Assembly (NCBI GenBank): GCA_043747765.1
Contig: JAYTOM010000178.1
Coordinates: 1 to 5,900, forward strand
Direction of reading: 5' to 3'
DNA length: 5,900 nt
Origin: WLMZ01 sp043747765
GTDB taxonomy: Bacteria; Actinomycetota; Acidimicrobiia; Acidimicrobiales; Ilumatobacteraceae
Positions 1 to 5,900 of this stretch are shown piece after piece (the stretch's first letter is position 1; each line of letters begins with the position of its first letter). The position numbers were made by a program, and so were the translations under genes. The notes under the pieces were generated by a model. It searched no databases. It saw nothing but the letters and a program-made list of their open reading frames with translations, and was not told the origin of the DNA.

Positions 1-2281
1 GCAGAGCCTCGGCGCTCCAGTGGTGGTCGCCGGCTTCGACGAGGTCGTCGTGCAGCGCATCCCATCGGCGGCCCGCTGCGAGTTGCACCCACCTGAAGAC
101 ACGACTGCGGATCAGTGCCTTCAATGCCGCCGGGCGGCGGACGATGTCACCGGGATCGGCAATCGTCTGTGCCGACGCGAACGCAACCGGTGTGACGCCG
201 TCGCGCAGTGCCTGCCATTCGTCGATCAGGCTGCTGTCGGTGGCGCGGATGACGCCGTCCAGCCAGTCGGCGATCTCGATGATCTCGCCGCTCTTGTCGT
301 CGTCGGGGATGGTCCGTGTGATCGTCCGGTGGGCGTCACTGAGGTATCGCAGGAGCGTTCCTTCTGATCGCTTCAGGCCGTAGTGGCGGATGAAGCTCGG
401 GAAGTCCATCGCCCGTTCCCACATGTCACGAACGACGCCCTTCGGCGACACGTTGGCGCCGTCGATCCACGTGTGGGTCTGTCGCCACTCGTCGAAGGCG
501 GTGTAGATCTCGTCGGCCATCGGCTTCGGCCAGGTGACCTTGTCCAGCCGTTCGATCCGTTCCTCGTACTCGATGCCGGCGGCCTTCATCGCGGCCATTG
601 CGTCGGTCTTGGCCTTCTCGCGTTGGGCGAACAGAACCTGGCGCGGATCGTCCAGCACACTCTCGACGGCGGCCAGCACGGCGAGCGGATGACCGTCGTC
701 GTCCGTATCGAGCATCGGCAGCAGATCGAGCAGGAATGGGGCCAGCGGCTGGTTGAGGGCGAAGTCCTGCTGCAACGACCGGTCGACGCGCACCAGGCGG
801 CCATCGGCGAGCGGTACATCGAGACGTTCCACGACGCCACTGGCGAGCAGTGACCGGTACAGCCCGATGGCTCGACGGGCGTGTCGGCGTTGACGGTTGC
901 GCGGCTCGTGATTGTCCATCAGCAGCGAACGCACGGTGGTCCACGTGTCCGCGGGCCGGTCGAGAAGATGCAGCATCATCGCCGGGGTCACGGCGAAGCT
1001 GGATTCCAGCCGCTCCGGCGCAGAGATCTGCAGAGCGGCGAACGTGGAGTCGTCGTAGAACACGTAGCCGCGCGGTGGTGTGGGCTTGGTGGCCTTGCGC
1101 TGCTTCTTGGTGTCGGTGCCGGCCTTGGCCATCCGGCTCAGGTACTCGGCCTCGTGGTCGGGGGCGAGCGCGACGACGAGCCCTTCGGTGTCATAGCCGG
1201 CGCGTCCGGCTCTCCCGGCAATCTGGTGGAACTCGCGCGCACTCAGCATCCGGCTGCCGCTGCCATCGAACTTGTAGAGCCGCGTGAACACGACGGTGCG
1301 GATCGGCAGGTTGACTCCGACCCCGAGCGTGTCGGTTCCGGAGATGACCTTGAGCACGCCCTGTTGCGAGAGTCGTTCGACGAGCCGGCGGTGCCTCGGC
1401 AACATGCCGGCATGGTGAACGCCGACGCCGTTGCGCAGCAGTCGAGACAGGTCGCGTCCGAAGCCAGGCGGCATCGGCGACCTTGCCAGTTCGGCGGCCA
1501 CGATCGCCTTCGCCTCGGGGCCGATCTTGACCACGGATGCCAGGTTGTTGGCCTGCTCGACGGCATCGGCCTGGGTGAAGTTGACGAGATAGAGAGGCGC
1601 GGCCTCGGACCTGACGAGATCTTCGATCACGTGGTGCAGCAGTTCGCGTCGGTACTCATAGCGCAACGGGACCGGCCGCACAGAGTCGTCGATGACGATC
1701 GTGGGTCGACCGGTGCGGCGGGTCAGGTCCTCCCGCAGGAAGCGTGTGTCGCCGAGCGTGGCCGACATCAACAGGAACGTCGCCTTGGACAGCTCCAACA
1801 GGGGCACCTGCCAGGCCCAGCCGCGATCAGGGTCGGCGTAGAAGTGGAACTCGTCCAGTACGACGGTGTCGGCGTCGGTGAACGCACCCTCACGCAGCGC
1901 CATGTAGGCCAGGATCTCGGTGGTGCAGCACATCACCGGTGCATCCGCGTTGAACGACGAATCGCCGGTCATCATCCCGACGTTCTCAGCGCCGAGTTGG
2001 GCGCACAGATCGAAGAACTTCTCGGTCACCAACGCCTTGACCGGCGCCGTGTACCAACTCCGTCCGCCGCCCGCGCGCGCCTTGGCGTGGGCAGCCAGGG
2101 CGACCATCGACTTGCCAGACCCTGTCGGCGTGGCGAGGATCACGTTGTTGCCGGAAAGCAGTTCGAGAATCGCCGATTCCTGGTGCGGATACATCGTGCG
2201 GCCGTTGTCCGCCGACCAGTCGATCATCGCCTCGATCACGTCGCCACTCGAGCGGTCGAGGAACGCACTCAACGATGACAT
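1..2281 (-). CDS. Ski2/Mtr4-like DExH-box helicase with DUF3516-type C-terminal region (partial, C-terminus cut by window edge)
   Basis: An uninterrupted frame of 760 codons starts at ATG 2281 and leaves the window at base 1. The first 380 residues carry a full superfamily 2 helicase core. These are YPHQ (31-34), Walker A ATPTGSGKS (50-58), TAPVKALV (78-85), Walker B/motif II DEFH (143-146), SAT (173-175), LYLVNF (230-235), HHAGML (289-294), GTDTLGVGVNLP (315-326) and the arginine-finger motif QIAGRAGR (353-360). The HHAGMLP-type and GxGVNLP motifs are typical of Ski2/Mtr4/Hel308-like enzymes, so ATP-driven RNA (or DNA) unwinding in the cytoplasm is expected. Residues from about 385 on match no known catalytic motif. 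They resemble the DUF3516 region attached to such helicases in Actinobacteria, including a basic stretch (RNRQRRHARR, 461-470). By family size I expect roughly 70-100 residues to be missing. No strong Shine-Dalgarno precedes the ATG, but no upstream in-frame start is nearby. The gene lies 51 bases after folC on the same strand. The cellular substrate cannot be read from the sequence. Confidence 0.93.
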   Translation of the reverse strand, partial: MSSLSAFLDRSSGDVIEAMIDWSADNGRTMYPHQESAILELLSGNNVILATPTGSGKSMVALAAHAKARAGGGRSWYTAPVKALVTEKFFDLCAQLGAENVGMMTGDSSFNADAPVMCCTTEILAYMALREGAFTDADTVVLDEFHFYADPDRGWAWQVPLLELSKATFLLMSATLGDTRFLREDLTRRTGRPTIVIDDSVRPVPLRYEYRRELLHHVIEDLVRSEAAPLYLVNFTQADAVEQANNLASVVKIGPEAKAIVAAELARSPMPPGFGRDLSRLLRNGVGVHHAGMLPRHRRLVERLSQQGVLKVISGTDTLGVGVNLPIRTVVFTRLYKFDGSGSRMLSAREFHQIAGRAGRAGYDTEGLVVALAPDHEAEYLSRMAKAGTDTKKQRKATKPTPPRGYVFYDDSTFAALQISAPERLESSFAVTPAMMLHLLDRPADTWTTVRSLLMDNHEPRNRQRRHARRAIGLYRSLLASGVVERLDVPLADGRLVRVDRSLQQDFALNQPLAPFLLDLLPMLDTDDDGHPLAVLAAVESVLDDPRQVLFAQREKAKTDAMAAMKAAGIEYEERIERLDKVTWPKPMADEIYTAFDEWRQTHTWIDGANVSPKGVVRDMWERAMDFPSFIRHYGLKRSEGTLLRYLSDAHRTITRTIPDDDKSGEIIEIADWLDGVIRATDSSLIDEWQALRDGVTPVAFASAQTIADPGDIVRRPAALKALIRSRVFRWVQLAAGRRWDALHDDLVEAGDHHWSAEAL

Positions 2282-2332
2282 GCCACAGTGTGCCCCAGAC
2301 CGGGTGTCGTCGTACTGAAGTGTCCAGCGTTG

Positions 2333-3646
2333 TCAGGTCCATCGGGCGAGAAGCCAGGCTCGGGCGTCGGCAACGAGGTAGATGCTGCCGCTGACCACGA
2401 TCTGATCGTCCGCCGCAGCATGCTCGATCGCGTGGTCCAATGCATTCCCGATGTCGTCGATCGCGACGGCCGGCCAACCACGCGAACGCGCGGCATCGGC
2501 AAGTTCGCCCGCCGGTCGGGCTCGGGCCGTCGGTGGGGTACACGTGATGATCTCGGCGAAGTGCTGCGCGTCGACAGCATCGAGCATCGTCACCGGGTCG
2601 CGGCCGGTGAGCAGCCCGATGACGAGGACCCGCCGTCCGCTGCACGGCATCTCGGCCAGAGCGCTTGCCAACGCCGCCGCCGCATCCGGATTGTGGGCGC
2701 CGTCGAGGATCAGCGTCGGGCCCGCATCGACCCGGATCGATTCCATTCGAGCGGCCATCCGAACGGCGGACAATCCGCCTGCGGCACGAGTCGGCTCGAG
2801 CGCTCGACCGAGGAACGCACTGGCCGCAGCGAGCGCCAGCGCACAGTTCGCCGTCTGGTGCGCGCCGCGCAGGGGGAGATCGAGGTCGTCGAGCAGTTGC
2901 CATGGTGTGCGCACGGCTATCCGCCGTCCTGTGGAGGAGGGCTCGTCGTCGACGATCGAGATCTGCTCGCCCAACTTCCAGATTGCAGCTGGTTGCTGAG
3001 CTCGAAAGGCATCGTCGAATCGTGGATCGACCGCTCCGACAACGAGGTGCGCGCCGGGTTTGATGATGCCGGCCTTCTCCATTGCGATCCGCTGTCGCCA
3101 GTCGCCGTTGCCGCTGGTGTGATCGAACCCGATGTTGGTGATGACGGCGACGCGTCCATCGGCGACGTTGGTTGCGTCGTAGCGCCCGAGGACACCGACC
3201 TCGATCACCGCGACGTCGACATCGCTTTCGTTGAACAGGGTGTACGCGGCGGCAGTCAACACCTCGAAGGGCATCAGCCGCTCGTCGAGCGCCGCTTCAG
3301 CGGCTGCCATCCGGGTCAGCAACGCAGCCAACTCGGCGTCGTCGATGTCGACGTCGTCGATCCGGAACCGTTCGTTGTACGCCGCGAGATGGGGACTGGA
3401 GTAGGTGCCGACGTGTAGACCCTCGGCCATCAGCAGGCGGGTGATCATCCGCGACGTCGATCCTTTACCGTTGGTTCCGGTGACGTGGATGACCGCCAGA
3501 TCGGCCTGCGGGTCGCCGATCGATGCCACGAACGCGCGCATCCGATCGAGCGAGAGGTCGACATCGCCGATCCGGCCGGACCGTGACGCCCATGTGCCGT
3601 AGTCGATGTGAGCTTCCAGCCACCTGGTGGCGGCGTCGATGTTCAC
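2333..3646 (-). CDS. folC: Folylpolyglutamate synthase / dihydrofolate synthase (Mur ligase superfamily)
   Basis: This 437-residue protein ligates L-glutamate to folates using ATP. Many bacterial FolC proteins also make dihydrofolate from dihydropteroate, but the sequence alone does not show whether this one does both. Visible motifs are the P-loop VTGTNGKGSTSR (55-66), YSSPHL (82-87), IEVGVLGRYDATN (148-160), the EKAGI(I)KP segment (190-197), GAHQTANCALA (261-271), LDGAHNPDAAA (314-324) and a C-terminal SGSIYLVADAR (419-429). Length is normal for FolC. I chose GTG 3646 as the start, giving MNIDAATRWLEAHIDYGTW, because FolC homology begins there. The only other upstream start is TTG 3733, which would add 29 unrelated residues read from inside folD. 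No clear ribosome binding site precedes GTG 3646, so translation may depend on folD, whose stop lies 25 bases upstream. Motif wording differs slightly from the usual EVGLGGRLDATN and DHxxxLG, but the catalytic elements are present. Confidence 0.95.
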   Translation of the reverse strand: MNIDAATRWLEAHIDYGTWASRSGRIGDVDLSLDRMRAFVASIGDPQADLAVIHVTGTNGKGSTSRMITRLLMAEGLHVGTYSSPHLAAYNERFRIDDVDIDDAELAALLTRMAAAEAALDERLMPFEVLTAAAYTLFNESDVDVAVIEVGVLGRYDATNVADGRVAVITNIGFDHTSGNGDWRQRIAMEKAGIIKPGAHLVVGAVDPRFDDAFRAQQPAAIWKLGEQISIVDDEPSSTGRRIAVRTPWQLLDDLDLPLRGAHQTANCALALAAASAFLGRALEPTRAAGGLSAVRMAARMESIRVDAGPTLILDGAHNPDAAAALASALAEMPCSGRRVLVIGLLTGRDPVTMLDAVDAQHFAEIITCTPPTARARPAGELADAARSRGWPAVAIDDIGNALDHAIEHAAADDQIVVSGSIYLVADARAWLLARWT

Positions 3647-3671
3647 GCGTGGGTAAGGGACGTGGGGGGTG

Positions 3672-4568
3672 TCAGCGAGGGATCGCGCCGAGCATGCGCG
3701 CCGCTTCGAGTGTGTTCTCGAGCAGGCAGGCAATGGTCATCGGTCCCGTCCCGCCGGGCATCGGTGTGATGGCCCCGGCAATGGCCTGTACGGCGTCGAA
3801 ATCCACGTCGCCGACGATGCCTGCCTCGGTGCGGGACACGCCGACGTCGATGACGGTCGCGCCGGGCTTGACATGCTCGGGTGTGATCAGTCTGGCCACG
3901 CCGACGGCGCCGACGATGATGTCAGCGTCGCGGCAGACCGCGACGAGATCCCTCGTGCGTGAGTGGGCGAGGGTGACGGTCGCGTCGATTCCCTTGCGTG
4001 CCAACAGGTTGGCGAGAGGTAGGCCGACGAGCGTGGAGCGACCGATGACGACGGCGCGTTGGCCGCTGGTGGCAATGCCGTATCGCTCGAGCAGTCGCAT
4101 CACGCCCTTCGGCGTGCACGAGACATGACCCTCGCGTCCACGCAGCAGGCGCCCCATACTGACCTCGGTCAGACCGTCGACGTCCTTTTCGGCCGGGATC
4201 AGGTCGAGCACCGCTTCCTCGTCGAGGCCGGCGGGCAGCGGTATCTGGACGAGGATGCCGTGCACTGTTGGATCGGCGGCCAGTTCACGAACCGCCATCT
4301 CCACCTCGGCCTGGCTGGCGGTCGCCGGCAATTCGACGTGCCGAGACTTCATCCCGGCTTCGGCCGCCTTCTTGTGCTTGCTGCGAACGTAGATCTGGCT
4401 CGGCTTGTCGTCGCCCACCAGGACCGTGGCCAGGCACACGTTCGGATTGCCGAGCGCGTCGATCTCGGCCCGGAGGCGAACGATCGTCTCGTCGCGCAGC
4501 GCCAGTCCGTTCATCAGGATTGCTCCGCCCGGGCTCCGGGCGGCGTCGGTCGTGCCTGCAGATGTCAT
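3672..4568 (-). CDS. folD: Bifunctional methylenetetrahydrofolate dehydrogenase / methenyltetrahydrofolate cyclohydrolase
   Basis: FolD interconverts 5,10-methylene-THF, 5,10-methenyl-THF and 10-formyl-THF in the cytoplasm, using NAD(P)+. The 298-residue product shows the family in order: VLVGDDKPSQIYVRSKHKKA (49-68) with the catalytic Tyr60 and Lys64 of the YxxxK motif, GILVQIPLP (104-112) with Gln108, KDVDGLT (128-134), CTPKGVMRLL (151-160), the dinucleotide-binding GRSTLVGLPLANLL (176-189), AHSRTRDL (201-208), VIDVGVSR (239-246) and PMPGGTGPMT (269-278). All residues I would expect for dehydrogenase and cyclohydrolase activity are present. Residues 1-14 are an Ala/Gly/Thr-rich extension beyond the usual start. 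An in-frame TAG lies just upstream, so ATG 4568 is the longest possible start. ATG 4514 (residue 19) is preceded by GGAG with 8-base spacing and is a credible alternative giving 280 residues. The gene follows the MTHFR gene by 63 bases and precedes folC by 25, consistent with a folate operon. Confidence 0.96.
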   Translation of the reverse strand: MTSAGTTDAARSPGGAILMNGLALRDETIVRLRAEIDALGNPNVCLATVLVGDDKPSQIYVRSKHKKAAEAGMKSRHVELPATASQAEVEMAVRELAADPTVHGILVQIPLPAGLDEEAVLDLIPAEKDVDGLTEVSMGRLLRGREGHVSCTPKGVMRLLERYGIATSGQRAVVIGRSTLVGLPLANLLARKGIDATVTLAHSRTRDLVAVCRDADIIVGAVGVARLITPEHVKPGATVIDVGVSRTEAGIVGDVDFDAVQAIAGAITPMPGGTGPMTIACLLENTLEAARMLGAIPR

Positions 4569-4590
4569 GGTCCAAACCTAACGACAGCCA

Positions 4591-4605
4591 CGTCGCCCTG
4601 CGACG
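4591..4605 (-). other. Short perfect hairpin in the MTHFR-folD gap
   Basis: A 6-base perfect inverted repeat (CGTCGC / GCGACG) with a 3-base loop lies in the 63-base space between the MTHFR stop and the folD start. In the minus-strand transcript the loop reads AGG. No U-run follows on the minus strand, so it does not look like an intrinsic terminator. It could be an mRNA processing or stability element, or chance in GC-rich DNA. Confidence 0.3.
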
Positions 4606-4631
4606 GTCGCCGCGGCTATCCCGGCCCGTTC

Positions 4632-5597
4632 CTAGCCTTCGTTGGTTGCTGCCGGGGCGCCGACCGGATCGGCCGCAGGCGCAGTGTTGTCGAGGAACGC
4701 AGCGCCCCCTCCGACGGCCAACTGCCACGCAACCGTGTTGGCGACCTGGTTGAACGTGAACAGGTGCAGCGCCGTGATGTCGAGTCGATCGAAATCGTCG
4801 GCCAGCGGCTGCAGCATGTCCATCGGGTCGAAACCGCCGGGGGCTGCCAGCTTGCTGACGACCGCCCTATTCTTGCGGAGGTAGCGCAGCGATGCGCCGA
4901 CGCCGAGCTTTGTACCCATGGTCAGCAGCTTCATCGTGTCGATCACGCCGGGAACGCCGAGGTGGATCGGCAGATGCAGACCAGTGGCACGACTCTGCCC
5001 GATCCACTTCACGATGACCTTGGTGTCGAAGCACATCTGGGTCGAGACCCAGCCGTTGATTCCGGCGTCGACCAAAAGATGTTGCTTTTCGAGCAGTGCC
5101 GAGGCGAGGGCCTCGGTCGGGATCGTGGCATGACCATCCGGATAGCCGCCGAAGCCGATGCGGCGGATGTTCGCGTCAGATGCCAGCAGGGCGCGAATCA
5201 GGGCTGCTGCATCGTGGTACGGGCCAGCCGGCTCGGCCGCGTCGCCGCCGATCACGAAGACGTCGGTCACGCCGTAGGTGTTGATCCACTCGGCGATCCG
5301 GGCGACATGCTCCGGGCCGTCGACCATGCGAGCAGCCAGGTGGGGGATGACCGTGTGTCCCAGTTCGATCAGCTGGGTCGCCATGTCCAACGTTGCCTGC
5401 AGCTCTTTGGCCGGTGAAGCCGTGACCGAGATGATCGAGTTGGCCGGCAGATGCTCGAACTGCAGATGGGCCTTCGGCGTGGGGATCAGCTCGAGGTGGG
5501 CGCGGCCGACGCGGTCGATGATCGACGCGGCAACCCGGGTGCTGGGTCCGCCTTGCTCGGCGTTCATCGACGACTTGTTCCGATTGAAGAGTGCCAC
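4632..5597 (-). CDS. Methylenetetrahydrofolate reductase family protein (short, divergent MetF)
   Basis: The product has 321 residues, about the size of a bacterial MetF, a flavin-dependent TIM-barrel enzyme that interconverts 5,10-methylene-THF and 5-methyl-THF. Segments line up in order with E. coli MetF from memory: LELIPTPK (35-42, Glu36 at the position of the catalytic Glu28), VIPHLAAR (83-90), VIGGDAAEP (115-123, in place of LRGD; Asp119), FGGYPDGHATIP (149-160), STQMCFD (185-191, Gln187 for the substrate-contacting Gln183), HLPIHLGVPG (208-217) and ALHLFTFNQV (276-285, the usual HFYTLN strand). The GTG start is supported by GAGAAAAGG ending 8 bases upstream; ATG 5567 (residue 11) is the alternative. 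Residues from about 297 form an Ala/Pro-rich tail with no expected catalytic role. The gene heads the likely folD-folC unit and diverges from a hydantoinase-like gene. Family assignment is firm. Physiological direction (methionine synthesis versus methyl oxidation), electron donor and the metF label are not settled, so no symbol is given. Confidence 0.88.
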   Translation of the reverse strand: MALFNRNKSSMNAEQGGPSTRVAASIIDRVGRAHLELIPTPKAHLQFEHLPANSIISVTASPAKELQATLDMATQLIELGHTVIPHLAARMVDGPEHVARIAEWINTYGVTDVFVIGGDAAEPAGPYHDAAALIRALLASDANIRRIGFGGYPDGHATIPTEALASALLEKQHLLVDAGINGWVSTQMCFDTKVIVKWIGQSRATGLHLPIHLGVPGVIDTMKLLTMGTKLGVGASLRYLRKNRAVVSKLAAPGGFDPMDMLQPLADDFDRLDITALHLFTFNQVANTVAWQLAVGGGAAFLDNTAPAADPVGAPAATNEG

Positions 5598-5604
5598 GGC
5601 GCCG

Positions 5605-5613
5605 ACCTTTTCT
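5605..5613 (-). promoter_or_regulatory. Ribosome binding site deciding the MTHFR GTG start
   Basis: On the minus strand the sequence GAGAAAAGG ends 8 bases before GTG 5597. It is the best Shine-Dalgarno-like sequence in the window and favours GTG 5597 over the internal ATG at 5567. Confidence 0.6.
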
Positions 5614-5621
5614 CTGTTCCG

Positions 5622-5637
5622 GTTCCATTCACGGAAC
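5622..5637. repeat. Inverted repeat GTTCC-N6-GGAAC, possible operator
   Basis: Two 5-base arms form a perfect inverted repeat with a 6-base centre. A further direct copy of GTTCC sits at 5616-5620, one base before the left arm. The element lies 24-40 bases upstream of the MTHFR start, just beyond its ribosome binding site, where a repressor site or 5' UTR hairpin would sit. I do not recognise a specific regulator's site. Confidence 0.35.
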
Positions 5638-5669
5638 GATTGTGCTGATTACCACCATACAACATTGAT

Positions 5670-5707
5670 CCGCATCGTGGTAGAGGGAAATTCTGTTTCT
5701 GATGCGG
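5670..5707. repeat. 7-base inverted repeat with nested 4-base stem (possible RNA hairpin)
   Basis: CCGCATC (5670-5676) and GATGCGG (5701-5707) pair perfectly. Inside them GAAA (5687-5690) and TTTC (5696-5699) can form a second stem with a 5-base loop. The element ends 23 bases before the hydantoinase-like start, so if transcribed it would form a 5' leader hairpin. No U-run follows on either strand, so it is not an intrinsic terminator. It may instead be a pair of protein-binding half-sites. Confidence 0.3.
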
Positions 5708-5730
5708 GGGTTCGGTAGCGTCAGCGCGTC

Positions 5731-5900
5731 ATGAAGGTCTCGCTCGGCATCGACACGGGTGGCACGTACACCGATGCCGTCCTGTTCGACGAGCAGCATG
5801 GGGTTTTGGCCAAGGCGAAGGCATTGACCACTCGTCATGACCTCGCGGTCGGCATCGCCGGAGCCGTCGACCAGGTCATGCTCGGAGCCAAGGTTGCGGC
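5731..5900 (+). CDS. Hydantoinase/oxoprolinase family protein, N-terminal fragment (HyuA-like, partial)
   Basis: Only the first 56 codons are in the window. They begin MKVSLGIDTGGTYTDAVLFD, which matches the N-terminus of the hydantoinase A/oxoprolinase family. The glycine-rich DTGGTYTD (8-15) is the ATP phosphate-binding loop of its ASKHA fold. Members use ATP to open cyclic amides (5-oxoproline, hydantoins, N-methylhydantoin, caprolactam) or to activate carbonyl substrates, often with a partner HyuB subunit encoded next door. The specific substrate cannot be told from this fragment, and any partner gene lies outside the window. ATG 5731 is well defined because an in-frame TAG at 5716-5718 rules out an upstream start. 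No Shine-Dalgarno is visible, so the message may be leaderless or weakly initiated. The gene is divergent from the MTHFR gene and may share its control region. Confidence 0.85.
   Translation, partial: MKVSLGIDTGGTYTDAVLFDEQHGVLAKAKALTTRHDLAVGIAGAVDQVMLGAKVA

Larger units (their letters stand above)
5598..5730. promoter_or_regulatory. Divergent intergenic region between MTHFR and the hydantoinase-like gene
   Basis: These 133 bases separate two outward-facing genes and must hold the 5' ends of both transcripts unless one is driven from elsewhere. The middle (about 5636-5700) is clearly richer in A/T than the flanking genes. I see three short inverted repeats: GTTCC-N6-GGAAC at 5622-5637 (with an extra GTTCC copy at 5616-5620), TACCAC/GTGGTA at 5650-5655 and 5677-5682, and CCGCATC/GATGCGG at 5670-5676 and 5701-5707. 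These could be operators or RNA hairpins. For the minus strand, TATGGT near 5653-5658 resembles a -10 box, but no good -35 lies at standard spacing. For the plus strand, TAGCGT at 5716-5721 fits the actinobacterial TAnnnT -10 pattern. None of these promoter calls is firm. Confidence 0.55.

Noticed and set aside
881..2278. Long plus-strand open frame (465 codons) opposite the helicase gene
   Set aside because: It lies wholly antisense to the helicase core and its product is Arg/Gly/His/Val-rich with no recognisable motif. This is typical of a shadow frame created by GC-rich codon use.
2282..2332. Terminator between folC and the helicase gene
   Set aside because: There is only a small CACA-G-TGTG palindrome (2284-2292) and a weak CCC/GGG pairing, with no U-run. 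I cannot support a terminator, so the helicase may be co-transcribed with folC.
1986..2903. Minus-strand open frame (305 codons) bridging the folC end and helicase start
   Set aside because: It is out of frame with both real genes, extremely Arg-rich and without motifs.
2288..3418. Plus-strand open frame (376 codons) opposite folC
   Set aside because: It is antisense to the conserved folC motifs and has no family-like features of its own, so it is a shadow frame.
3647..3733. Extended folC start at TTG 3733
   Set aside because: The added 29 residues are read from the folD coding region in another frame and do not resemble FolC. GTG 3646 gives a normal FolC N-terminus.
4059..5417. Plus-strand open frame (452 codons) spanning folD, the gap and the MTHFR gene
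   Set aside because: It is opposite two clearly conserved genes, and the composition is that of reversed-complement coding sequence with no recognisable domain. Its length is notable but explained by low stop frequency in GC-rich DNA.
5629..5838. Small minus-strand open frame across the divergent intergenic region
   Set aside because: It is antisense to the start of the hydantoinase-like gene and has no ribosome binding site or recognisable features.
1..5900. tRNA/rRNA genes, CRISPR arrays, insertion sequences, attachment sites, long repeats
   Set aside because: I looked on both strands and found no cloverleaf-like segments, spaced repeats, transposase motifs or long direct or inverted repeats.

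Overview
The window is GC-rich throughout, with strong G/C preference at third codon positions and GTG starts alongside ATG. The protein sequences look actinobacterial. The clearest sign is a Ski2-like helicase with a DUF3516-type C-terminal half, an architecture I know mainly from Actinobacteria. My best guess is a member of class Acidimicrobiia (Ilumatobacter-like), but that placement is an impression from protein style, not a database result.

Layout: four genes lie on the minus strand and are read right to left, covering about 5597 down to 1. First is a short methylenetetrahydrofolate reductase (MTHFR/MetF family, 5597-4632). After a 63-base gap comes folD (4568-3672), the bifunctional methylene-THF dehydrogenase/methenyl-THF cyclohydrolase. 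After 25 bases comes folC (3646-2333), folylpolyglutamate/dihydrofolate synthase. After 51 bases comes the DExH helicase (2281 to beyond base 1), whose C-terminus is outside the window. On the plus strand, diverging from the MTHFR gene, a hydantoinase/oxoprolinase (HyuA-like) gene begins at 5731 and runs off the right edge. The 133-base space between the two divergent starts is the only relatively A/T-rich stretch. It holds several short inverted repeats and is the obvious place for promoters and operators.

How the genes fit together: MTHFR, FolD and FolC act on the same cofactor pool. MTHFR interconverts methylene-THF and methyl-THF. FolD interconverts methylene-, methenyl- and formyl-THF. 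FolC adds glutamates that retain folates and increase their affinity for enzymes. The close co-directional spacing suggests one folate/one-carbon transcription unit, with the helicase possibly carried along as its last gene. The divergent HyuA-like gene could be unrelated, or could feed the one-carbon pool through hydrolysis of an N-methylated cyclic amide. That link is speculative.

Overall this is mostly ordinary chromosomal housekeeping DNA. I see no mobile element, CRISPR array, RNA gene, prophage or clearly novel system. Every gap between genes is under 300 bases. The points most worth a second look are the divergent intergenic region, the unusual MTHFR and its possible direction of action, and the uncharacterised C-terminal half of the helicase.
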